A stretch of DNA of 64,000 bases from NCBI GenBank assembly GCA_020744225.1, contig JAGMWG010000001.1:2666001-2730000 (forward strand), given 5' to 3'. Origin of the DNA: Paraphoma chrysanthemicola (taxonomy: Eukaryota; Ascomycota; Dothideomycetes; Pleosporales; Phaeosphaeriaceae). The translations under genes and the position numbers were made by a program. Below, piece after piece: positions 20,921-30,891 of the stretch (position 1 is the first letter of the stretch; every line of letters starts with the position of its first letter). Under the pieces are notes generated by a model. That model was given only the letters and a program-made list of their open reading frames with translations, was not told the DNA's origin and ran no database searches.

Positions 20921-23900
20921 ATGAACGGCACTCCCGCGCGTAGAGGAGTGGGCGGCTTCCCCAGCACGCCGCAGACAACGAATCGCTCGCCAGGCCTCCG
21001 CAGTCCAAATGGCTCAACACCACGGCCAAATGTACGGTCGCCACTACCAGACCTCCCAAAAGCTCCCGCACAATCCTCTTCCGGGCCGTTAATACCGTCC
21101 GACATCCTCGACCCAGCGCAACAGCGCTTTTACGTCTTCGCAGCCTATGTCGCCCTCTGGGCGTACCGGTCTTACGACTTTTACACGCTGATAGTGGAGG
21201 AGGACCAGTCGCTATGGCTGTGTCTGAAATGGTGCTTCGTCGACATGATGTTCATGTTTGGCGTGCCGTTGCTGGAGATTCCCTGGCTGGAATGGAGCAA
21301 CGGCGCCGCCTTTCTGCTGTTCACGCTGCATGCCGCCGTGGACGTCATGCTCATGTTCAAGATTGGCATCCCCGTGCAGGCCTGGTTCATGGGGCTGGTG
21401 GGCTTCCTCTGGGACAGCGAGCTGGCCATCAGCGAGCGCAGCGTCAAGCCGGGCGCGATCCTGCACAATGCCTCGTTGATTCTGGGAAAGCAGATTATCA
21501 ACATCCTACCTGAAGGTTCCGCCATTCTCAACCCCGAAAAGCAGTCCTTCTGCCTCAGCTCGACCGTAACGCAGCTCGATATCCCCATCCTGATCAATCA
21601 GACTGAGCCCATCGAGATGGAGCTCCTGCGCATCGACGTGGACACGAACCAAAATGAGACCATCATCATCAAGAAGAAGGAGCTGGGCAAGCTGCTGGAC
21701 AAGGCAAAGAAGTCGGCGAAGAAGGTGGCAAAGACCCTGGACCCAGACGATCCACTGACACTGAGATACACTGTAAAGAAGCCCGGCGTGTACCTCCTAC
21801 GCAAGGTGTTGGATCAGTCCAAGCTGCAGGTCCGACCGCGCTCCTCTAGCCTGGTCGTCGCCACATGCCCGCAAGCCCGTGTCAAGCCTACAGGCAACAG
21901 CCGCTGCCGCAATGACCTGTCCAACGTCGCACTCGAGGTCGAAGGCACGCCTCCACTGAGCATCAAATACCGCTTGGCCGTGAATGGACACCAGCAAGGC
22001 CGCTCCGAGTTCCAGAATCTGCAACCCGACGACGCAATCTCCCCATTGTCCAGACACACTTCTCAGGCCTTGGTCAAGAGTGGACGCGAGGATGTCTCCT
22101 GGGCAAGAACACAAACAATCACCGTGCCACTTAACGAGACCGTGGCTACCAGCGGTGTATGGGAGTACGAGGTTGAGGAAGTTCAGGACGGTCTCGGTAA
22201 TCTCGTCAGCTTCGCAACCGTAGACGACGAAGAGCGCCCAAAGCACAAGCCTACAGGCACGCGTCAGTCGTTTGTGGTTCACGAGCGACCAAAGATCTTT
22301 CTCAAGGGATGCAGTCCGCAGAGCCCCATCAAGGCAGCCAGAGGCAATGTCGAACGCCTCCCAGTTGCTTACGATTCTACCGGGAAGCACGCCATCAGCA
22401 CTCAGCATACGATCGAATATCTCTTCACCCCCGAGAAGGACATTGTCGCGGATGGCTTCCACAGTTCCGATGCTGCCGTCAAGAAAGTAACGATGAGGAA
22501 CACCAAAGAGCAACCACTCATCTCTGCCGCAGGCTTGTACACACTCAAGTCTGTCTCGACCGAATTCTGTGATGGTGAGGTCCTCGAGCCCACATCGTGC
22601 CTGCTCCAGAACCCGCCCGAGCCTAGTCTCAGCCTGACGAGCGAGGATATTGTTGACAAGTGCGCCGGAAACCCCATTGGTCTTCGGGTAAGTCTCGACC
22701 TAGTGGGAAGTCCGCCATTCACCATTTACTACACGGAGCATGTGAATGGCCAGAAGAGGCCCGGGAAACCATTGCAGGTTGCCACGCTCCGAAGCACGGT
22801 CGACTTTGCTCCACCAGAAGCTGGCCACTACCAGTATACCTTCGACAAGATCCGTGACGCTGTGTACGATGAGCGGCCACTCAAGAATATCGAGCTGCAG
22901 CAGAATGTTCGGCCTTCAGCACAGGCACGTTTCGTGGAGAGCAAGCGGCCCAAGCAGGCCTGCATTGACGATACTGCAGAGTTCGATGTTCGCTTGTCTG
23001 GCGACGCGCCATGGAAGCTCGATTATGAGATTGTGCACAACGGCAAGCGCGTCAAACACACAGTGGAGACGAGTGATGAACACTATACTATCACAACTGA
23101 TAGCCTCAAGAGCGGCGGCGAATATGTTGTCACTCTGACGATGATCAGCGACAAGATGGGCTGCAAGGAATACCTTCATGAGGAGGCCAGGGTCAACGTA
23201 CGCCACGAGCGTCCAAAGGCGTACTTCGGACACATTGAAGGCAGACAAAATGTCAAGGCCTTGGAAGGTCGCACGGTTGGCCTACCACTACGTTTTACTG
23301 GAAATGGCCCTTGGATTCTGAAGTACCAAAACCTCGCCAACAACGAGGTGAAGAGAGACACGTTCCAGACAGCAAACTCGTTCCTGGATGTCAGAACTGA
23401 TGGCACATACCAGCTCCTGTCAGTTCAGGATTCCGTCTGCCCTGGTTTGATTGAGGAGAAGGCCAGCCAGTTTGATGTATCTTGGGTTGCGCGACCCACG
23501 CTGAGCGTACCAGAGTCGGCTGCGATTGTACTTGAAGGTGGCAAATACATCAAGGATCCAGTTTGTGAAGGCGAAGAAGACGCATTTGATGTCACACTAA
23601 GCGGTAAGATCTTGCATCCACAATACCATGTTTCTGTACTAATCCAACCTCAGGCAACGCTCCCTTTGATGTATCCTACCAGCAGGTCTACAAAGACAAG
23701 AAGGGCAAGACCATCTCCAACAGCAACAAGGATCTTCATGCTGTTAGCGGTACCACAGCCATCAGGGCTGATACTTCAAATGCCGGGTCATACGAGTACA
23801 CGTTCTTGAAACTCGCCGATGCCAAATACGACCACTCTAAGAAGCACTTCTCGCCCATCACAATTCGACAGACGGTGTACTCGCGTCCTAGTGCTCACTT

Positions 23901-24777
23901 CGACAAACCCGGAAAGACATACAGCTACTGCTCCCGCGAAGCAGAAGGTGAAGAAGTCATTCCGATCACGCTCGAAGGCGTACCACCCTTCCACCTTGAA
24001 GTTGAAATCAAGCACCAAGGCACACCCAAGCCGGAGCTCAGCGTCCACAAGAGCATTCCCGACAACAAGTACAATCTCAAGATTGAGCGCAACAAACTCA
24101 ACCTCGGCCAGTCGTCCATATTCATCCGCAAAGTGCGCGATTCGCGCGGTTGCACCTTCAAGCCTCAATTCAACAGCAAGGATCGCGTTCAAATTAGCGT
24201 GTTCGATGCACCCACAGCCACTGCACTCGAGGACCGCACTGACTTCTGTGTCGGCGAGCGTCTCTCCTACGCTCTCAGCGGCCAGCAACCCTTCACAGTC
24301 TACTACACTTTCGAGGGCAAGCAACGCAAAGCCTCCAACCCCGGCACAAACTTCCGTCGTCTGGCCGAACTTCCTGGCACATTCACTATCACCGGCCTCC
24401 GCGACTCCGCCTCAGAATGTCTTGCAACACTCGATCTGTCCAAGACTATTCACCCGATCCCTTCAGTCCGCCTCTCCGGCGGCCAAGTGCACGAGATCGA
24501 CATCCATGAAGGTGGCGGTACAGACTTGGAATTTGAATTCTGGGGTACCCCGCCATTCGAATTCACGTATACACGCAGCACAAACGCCGCCAAGGGACGC
24601 AAGAGCAAGGTCCTTGAAGTCAAAACCGAGAGAAGCGAGACACATCACTTGCGCATTCCGGTGCAGGAGGAAGGCACGTACGAGGTCGTGAGTATCAAAG
24701 ACCGATGGTGCAGTTTTGCGAAGGAGGGTCTAGAGGGCGTGAAAAGTGGTAGCAAGCAGAAGATGTTGACGTATTGA
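20921..24777 (+). CDS. POM152: Nucleoporin Pom152 (pore membrane protein)
   Basis: Integral membrane nucleoporin that forms the lumenal ring of the nuclear pore complex. Two exons, 20921-23603 and 23654-24777 (50-nt intron, GTAAGA...TCAG), give 1,268 residues. The start MNGTPARRGVGGFPSTPQTT was chosen because fungal orthologues begin similarly; an upstream ATG at 20792 is in frame. Three hydrophobic segments lie at about 70-90, 99-121 and 128-148. The rest is a series of Ig-like repeats with the recurrent patterns CxGxxxxxxVxLxGxxPF or GxGPWxLxYxxxxN and a spaced EERPKxFF-type linker. It shares a promoter with the UCH gene, divergently. Confidence 0.95.
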
Positions 24778-26067
24778 GTACGAGGGGAATGACGGAGATG
24801 AAGATGGGATTGGTACGATGTGCATAGCTCGGCGTTGTAAAGGTTGAAAGAACAGCGGGACGTCTTTGGTTTAGCATGGGGTTTCGCGTGGTTGGGTCAT
24901 GTGTAGCGTGTAATATCCAATCTGCATTTGTTTTCCATCTGATATGCATGCAGCATCAGCCCTGGTGTTCCCAGCCAGCACCTGGACGGCACAGCCGTCG
25001 GCAACTGCATCCAATAGGCATGCTCGTTTCCTCTTTCGACAACACAGCAGCCTGAGCCCTAGCGCAGTTACCCAGGACTATCCTTGTCTTTGTACGGACC
25101 TGAGCTACATACTGTAGCACTTGAGACTCAGCCCTAGGAATTTCAGCCCGCCGCATTTGCGAAGGTGACCCAACAGCGACCGCCGCTGAGCGATTAAACG
25201 TCTAACGTTTTCCGACACCAGCACGCACAGCGAAAGGTACGCACACGCGTCCTACCAACTTGCGAGCTTCTCATGACGAGACACTTACCAAAGTAACCTC
25301 AAGCATGACGAAATTTTGAAAGACTCCAAAGCTGTCGTTGAGACGACGGAAACCAATTTCAAACCAAATTCCATCCTATCCACGACCTGCACGACCATCC
25401 AAATTTCCATCGAACCCAGCCCATTCAGACCTACTAGCAATCAAGACACGCTTCGTCCAATCCTCCTTCTTTTCTCAGCGGTAAATCCCACACACGTGGC
25501 GCGCTGAAATCCCGATCTGCATCCCCACATGCTTCAGCCGCACGCAACACCTCAACAAACGCTCCCACAAAATATCCTTATCACCATCCACAAAAAGTTC
25601 ATAGCGATGTTGATCCCCTCCCCAAGGTGTTGCATGTTGCATTTCGCGGCGATCTCCACTCGTCCCAAACTTACCGGACCACCACGAGTCAGTCCCACTA
25701 CAATATTGCGGAAGGGGAGACCCGAACGCCCGTGAAACGTGATTGGTTGGGAAGGCGCGATCGACGGGTGGGATTTGGAGTGAAGTGGTGCGTGTATATT
25801 GAATGGTATGTATGTGGAGTGAATGGATTTGTGTGCGTGTGCTGAAGGGGTGCGTGTTACCCCTCTTGCTGAACCGTGGTACGCACAGCATCGTCGAGGC
25901 ATGTGCGTGCGGTTGCACTGGCGACGGGTGAGGAGATGCGAGGGCGTGGAGAGATTGTGTGGTGTATGTCGAGGGGGGCTTGCGCTTTCAATTCTGATCT
26001 TGCGTGGTTCTGTCTGTCTTCTCTCTTGTTTTCCTGACTTTTCATCTAGCTCAATCGCTTCTTCACG
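24778..26067. other. Intergenic between POM152 and MFS transporter genes
   Basis: 1.3 kb. Near 25475-25740 the minus strand encodes a protein-like stretch ending in a stop at 25475; it is listed separately as a possible gene fragment. Otherwise I see only the presumed MFS promoter and the 3' trailer of POM152, with no RNA gene or repeat. Confidence 0.4.
25475..25650 (-). pseudogene. Possible gene fragment (weak resemblance to GcvT-type folate enzymes)
   Basis: The minus strand encodes a protein-like stretch that includes HRYELFVDGDKDILWERLLR and GMQIGISARHV and then stops. By eye this resembles the region of aminomethyltransferase/sarcosine-oxidase-type proteins that reads YEL(F/Y)V...LW(D/E)xLL...GL(G)ARD. 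Upstream, a second frame has VVGLTRGGP followed by a GTAAGT donor-like site, but no acceptor joins the two frames cleanly. No start codon with a sensible N-terminus is visible. It may be a decayed remnant, a short unrecognised gene or chance. Confidence 0.2.
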
Positions 26068-27951
26068 ATGGACGCTTCGCGGCACATGTCGGAGGCCATT
26101 TCGCCAGCTCCATCTACGCCAGACGGCAGCATGGATTGCAGTAATGTAGAGGCCGGTCACAGTCTCAAGACGGTTCCCAGACTCGACACCGTGGCTTCGA
26201 AGCCGAAGAAGTCTGTCCAATTTCAAGTTTCTTTCCTAGTTTTGAACATCATGGTCCTAATGGTGTCTCTTGACGCTACTGCCCTTGCTGTAGCAACTCC
26301 AGTATGTCCCACCAGTCTCCTTGTGGCGCTTGACTGACATCTCCAGGTCATTACTGAAGAGTTACACGGAACGACTATTGAAGCATTCTGGGCATCACTA
26401 TCCTTCCTTCTCGCCATCGCTGTCGCACAGCCAATCTACACCTCCATCTCAGAAGTCTTCGGTCGCAAAGCGCCACTTTACAGCTCGTTCGCATGGTTTA
26501 TACTCGGCTCCATTGTCTTTGCGATCGCAAAGAGCATGCCAGTGCTCATAGTGGGCCGTATTTTCCAGGGCATCGGTGCCGGCGGGCTTGATGTTCTAGG
26601 CGAGATCATCCTTGTAGACATGACTACACTGAAAGAACGGCCGCTATATCTAGGCTTGTTTGCTATCCCGATGGCTGGTGGTGTCATTCTTGGCCCGATA
26701 ATTGGCGCACTCTGCACCGAGTATGCGGGTTGGAGATGGCTTGGATGGATCAATTTGCCCATCTCAACGTTCAATCTCGTTCTGATTGCCATATTCATGC
26801 GTCTCAAACCAATCGAGGGGACACTACAGACGAAGCTTCGACGCGTAGACTGGGTCGGCATGACCCTCTTTGCCATTGGATGCACTGCGTTCGCGTGCCC
26901 GCTCAGCTGGGCAGGCGCAATCTACTCATGGAAAAGCTGGCAGACCATCCTACCCCTGATCCTTGGGTTCGCTACTCTCGTCGTCTTCGCACTCTACGAA
27001 AACGGGCATCTTGGCAACGTTCCCACTGAACCACTTTTCCCAGCCCGCCTTTTCAAAAGCGTCACCGCATCCGCAGCGCTCGCCTGCTCTTTCTTCCATG
27101 GCGCCATCATGTACAGCGGCATTTTCTACATGCCGCTCATCTTCCAAGCCGTCTTTCTCGAGACCCCTCTCCAGTCCGCAATCTCTATCCTCCCTTTATG
27201 CTGCACGAGCGTCGCATTCGGCGCCATCGCAGGCATTCTCGTCGAATATATACGCAAATACCGCTACCCTATCATCGTGAGCTGGATGCTGACAACTATT
27301 GGCTGCGCACTGGTCGTCACATGGTCTCGCGAGTCTAATACCGCGCTGCAGAGCGGAACACAGGTCTTGCTTGGTGTGGGCATTGGGCCGTTCTTCTCGC
27401 TGCTTATCCTACCTATCCAAGCCAGCGTTCGCGACATCAATGACTCTGGAATCGCAGCGGGCATATTTGTGTGCTTTCGACTCTTCGGTGGACTTGTCGG
27501 CTTGGCTATGTGCTCTACTGTGTTCAGTAATGTATTCGCACTCCGTGTAGCGAGACTTGCGCCGCTGCCTGATCCGGTTGCGCTGCTTTCTGATGCGAGT
27601 CGAGCGATTGCGTTCATCCCGCAATTACGACTGGTAGATTTGCCGAAGAGCGATATGGACGAGATTGCAGATGCATATCGCGCGGCGATGATGGCTGTGT
27701 TTCTTATGCTCGCAGGGCTTGCCGCCGCGGGACTGTTGGTTAGTTTTATGATTTATGAAAAGCCAATTGAGAGCAGTGAGCTTGGGAGACAGAGATTGGT
27801 GGATGGAGAGGATGGGGCGCAGAGTCCGCTTGCAGAAGGCACCGGATATGGGCAGGACCTCGAAGCCCCAGGTTTGGGATCTCAGGAGAAGAAGGTGGCC
27901 GTCCAGGAGACGCTTCTGGAAAACCCAAACAAGTCCCAGGCAAGAGCATAA
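26068..27951 (+). CDS. MFS transporter, DHA drug:proton antiporter type
   Basis: Multi-pass plasma-membrane transporter of the major facilitator superfamily. Two exons, 26068-26301 and 26347-27951 (45-nt intron, GTATGT...CCAG), give 612 residues. About 50 soluble residues precede TM1 (VSFLVLNIMVLMVSLDATAL). The motif-A-like loop EVFGRKAPLY follows TM2, RIFQGIGAGG lies in TM4, and the antiporter motif C is GGVILGPIIGALCTEYAGWRW-like at the TM5 position. Twelve to fourteen hydrophobic segments are visible, with a hydrophilic C-terminal tail of about 65 residues rich in Glu and Gly. The substrate cannot be read from sequence; relatives export drugs or secondary metabolites. No biosynthetic enzyme lies nearby. 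The gene is convergent with the ThuA-like gene, only 139 bp away. Confidence 0.92.
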
Positions 27952-28090
27952 GGTATAGACTGGATGCAAGTAGAAAGAGTGGCAACAAATGCAGCCATTT
28001 CCTGGAGCTGAACATACAACCTCACTTCCAACCAACACGCTCTCTCCACCATCCCTGCTCTTATTCTTTCACAACTCCACACAATCCCCA

Positions 28091-28964
28091 CTACATCTCT
28101 TCACCACCACCCACCCAAAACCCTTTTCCCCCAATTTCAACATCTTCCTCTCTTCTCGCACACCAAATTAACCCCCTTCCCACCATCCCTGCAAACCACT
28201 CATCCGCCCACGCCTCGTCAAAATGCCCCAGCGCAATATACCAACTCCTCCCGCCCTCGAACTCCTGACACCACGCCAGCGGATGCTCGGAGCCCATTTT
28301 ACTTCCGGAAAATGTGGAAGGGTCGCCTTTGAGGAGGATGGTGAGGGCGGGGTTGTGCGAGGGGTGAGGGGTGGCGTGGCTTGAATGGGAGGGTAAGTGG
28401 GTATTAGGATTGGACGGGTTGAAGTAAAAATTGTAGTATTCATCTAGCCAGTCATGCTTAGGGAGGGAAGATGATGCAAGAGTGACGTGTCCACTGGAAG
28501 ATGAAGGTAGAATCGTCCCGTGTTCGGCTGGTGGGTGCATATCGAAATGAGCACTTCAAACTCCGTTAGTTTTACTGGACTCATCACCTGAGTCTATTTT
28601 GATGAAATGGCGAAGTAGGAATGGGTAGGAAGGATTCATACCCAATAAGTCTCTCGTACCACTCGTCCTTCGGCATCCCTGATGCCGCGCTATGAATTCC
28701 AAGTACGCCTCCGCCATTTCTTACAAAGCCCTTCATTGCATCGAGTCGCTCTTGGTTGAATATGTCGCCGCTGGTTTGAAGCAGGACAATGACGGCGTAC
28801 TTGCTCAGTGACTCTGGCGTGAAGAGAGACGCGTCTTCACTGGCGGTTACGGTGAAGAGATCAGTACGGGCGGCGAGGGATTGGAAGCAAGATATGCCGG
28901 CTGGAATGGAGGTGTGGCGGTAGCCGGAGGTTTTGCTGAAGACGAGGACGGAGAAGGGTGGCAT
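28091..28964 (-). CDS. ThuA-like domain protein
   Basis: Small protein with the class-I glutamine-amidotransferase-like fold of ThuA (trehalose utilisation) proteins; its biochemical reaction is not established. Two exons, 28642-28964 and 28091-28553, with an 88-nt intron (GTATGA...GAAG), give 261 residues. The family signatures are the first strand VLVFSKTSGYRHTSIPAGI, the second-strand VIVLLQTSGD, the nucleophile-elbow region GGGVLGIHSAASG, and IGAHFDMHPP across the splice junction. Near the C-terminus come HPLAWCQEFEGGRSWYIALG and GHFDEAWADEWF, also typical. Many fungal members are single-domain cytosolic proteins of this size. The start ATG at 28964 directly precedes the first strand. Confidence 0.9.
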
Positions 28965-29460
28965 GATTTCTGGTTAGGAACGATTGCGGGATAATTTTGG
29001 GAGATGGTAGAGGTTTTTGTAGATTGGAAGTAGCGACAGATGGATTGTACACTTCTATCTTACCCAAGAGGGCTCATCATTGGATATGTATGCTGTTGGA
29101 TGTCCCTGGGATTAGGCTAATCGGGACATGTACGCGACAGATGACGTCACTCGTTCTCCAAGTTTCTTTTGTGAGTGTTGGTTCCGCGGTGTGCCAACTT
29201 GTTCTTTGATGTTCAAGGAGCTCGCTTTACCACCGCAGTTCGATCGCGTGATAATGATATTTCGAACTCGACCTGGGTTCTCTTCACTTTGACTGGTCGT
29301 AGGTTGGATTGACGAGCTAGGATCAGTACTTGGTCGACACAATTTCGTTATCGAGAGAGACAAGAGGAAAACTCGATGCATGCGGCCTTAGAGTTAATGT
29401 GATTGTGTTGATTTCGGCATCGTCCAACCGCAAGCACATCCTTTTCTGGCTCAAGATAGC
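28965..29460. other. Intergenic between ThuA-like and F-box genes
   Basis: 496 bp with the ThuA-like promoter and the F-box 3' trailer. I see nothing else. Confidence 0.4.
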
Positions 29461-30336
29461 TCAACTAGAGGATCCTATAGAATGGCGTCTATACTCAGCG
29501 ATCCGTGCTTCCTGTGACCTGAGCATTCGTGCAGCTATGTCAATATCTTTCTTGAGATGCCCGTCTATGCTGAAGGTGATGCGATCTACACGCTCGCGGA
29601 TTGTCAGAGCATTCTGCAGACTATGCAGAGCATGGTTGGTGATATGTGCAAGTGTGCCGAGATGGTCCTCACAAGACTCAACATCGACAGGATAAAGCTG
29701 GTCGAACGACAAGTGCGCGAGGCCGTCGATGTGACGAAAAGGAATGTCCTCTTCATCAACTACTTGATCGCTGCGTCGAATGATAATTGTGTTCATATTG
29801 ATAGCAATATGTTCAACGCGAACATCGACATGAGACCCGGGACTCTTGCTACTCTCGAATGACGACGTTGAGAAACCGTGCTCTAAAAAGTGGCTGATCA
29901 CTTTCAATATTTCCATCTCGGTCGCCCCAGCTGGACTTGATGTATTGCTGGACGCACGGCCTTCCTCGGTACAGCAGTAAATGAGGTTGATTTCCAGGCT
30001 GCTGATGGAGTAGCGAATGTGTCCGATCGGAATAAACCTCCAGTAGGGCAAAATCCAGTGATTATCCACAATTCCTATGTCCAATTTGAATACTGAAGGC
30101 GCCTTCTTGCGGTACTCGTTGACTTCGAGTTGCAATCTCCGACATGAGAGTTCCAGATTGCGTATGCTCCTTCGCGACACAGGGTCTTTTGCAGGGAAAC
30201 AGATAACAGCACGACTTTGAAGTCTAGTAGGCCTGTAACGTTTGCCGCTTGGTATTGAGGGGTATGGGCATGCAGTGATAAGCCCAATAATCTCGAAGAG
30301 CAATTCACTGGGCAAATCCAGGAGTCTTGTAGGCAT
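29461..30336 (-). CDS. F-box-like protein of unknown substrate
   Basis: A single exon encodes 291 residues. It starts MPTRLLDLPSELLFEIIGLI, which has the LxxLPxELxxxI core of an F-box that would bind Skp1 in an SCF ubiquitin ligase. The remainder matches the fungal pattern of an F-box followed by an unclassified region, with RSIRNLELSCRRLQLEVNEY after the box. No WD40 or leucine-rich repeats are seen, so the substrate cannot be guessed. A longer frame begins 20 codons upstream (30396), but the inner ATG puts the F-box at the N-terminus as usual. The gene is divergent from the RNA-repair-type polyprotein. Confidence 0.7.
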   Translation of the reverse strand: MPTRLLDLPSELLFEIIGLITACPYPSIPSGKRYRPTRLQSRAVICFPAKDPVSRRSIRNLELSCRRLQLEVNEYRKKAPSVFKLDIGIVDNHWILPYWRFIPIGHIRYSISSLEINLIYCCTEEGRASSNTSSPAGATEMEILKVISHFLEHGFSTSSFESSKSPGSHVDVRVEHIAINMNTIIIRRSDQVVDEEDIPFRHIDGLAHLSFDQLYPVDVESCEDHLGTLAHITNHALHSLQNALTIRERVDRITFSIDGHLKKDIDIAARMLRSQEARIAEYRRHSIGSSS

Positions 30337-30891
30337 GATGGCTTGAGATGAAGTCGAGTTGTCGTGTGCTGGTGACTGGAAGGAGCTCTTGCCCAAACCA
30401 GGCCTCGGTTACTGTATGACGCGCTAGCCCCGCGTGCGCATTGACAAAAAGTGAATCTCTCTTGCCCGTGGGCTTCCTCTTTCTGACTCCTTGCGCTCCC
30501 TCGACCGCAATCATCGCTTCGCAACTTCACGTCAAGGCGTCTTTGATGTTCAACTGCTCTGACATGCGGACTCATGAGCCTCTGTAGCTTGCCTATTGTG
30601 GCGCAGTCGCTCTGTCCGGGTTAGCGCCGATGAGTCGAAGTTGCTCACCAACCCAGCGTCTCAAGGGCGGGTACCTGTCTAAACAGGAGTCATAAGACGG
30701 TTCCAAATAGGGTTAGAGCCTGACCTACACTTTAATAGGCCTATTGAGGAATTATCATGATCTGTATAAGTATAGCATCGCGGTCCTCTCTCACTGGCTA
30801 TCAACTCATCTCGGCTCCTTTTTTGTAGCGTGTTTATGTTCAAGATACCCTTTTCATTTCGTACACCGATTCTTTGTTGAACTTTCAAGCA
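30337..30891. promoter_or_regulatory. Divergent promoter: F-box gene and RNA-processing polyprotein
   Basis: 555 bp between two divergent start codons. It contains the perfect 12-bp palindrome AATAGGCCTATT at 30734-30745, a TATAAG element at about 30765-30770, and an AT-rich stretch (30720-30780) that suits a core promoter about 120 nt upstream of the polyprotein ATG. Confidence 0.5.

Noticed and set aside
21797..22513. Minus-strand frame of 238 codons opposite POM152
   Set aside because: Antisense shadow; the plus strand carries conserved Ig-like repeats.
23819..24691. Plus-strand frame of 290 codons inside POM152
   Set aside because: Ser/Thr/Arg-rich +1-type shadow of the genuine second exon.
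25552..26226. Minus-strand frame of 224 codons upstream of the MFS gene
   Set aside because: It overlaps the MFS first exon and has His/Arg/Pro-rich chance composition. Only a short part of the region, in a different frame, looked protein-like.
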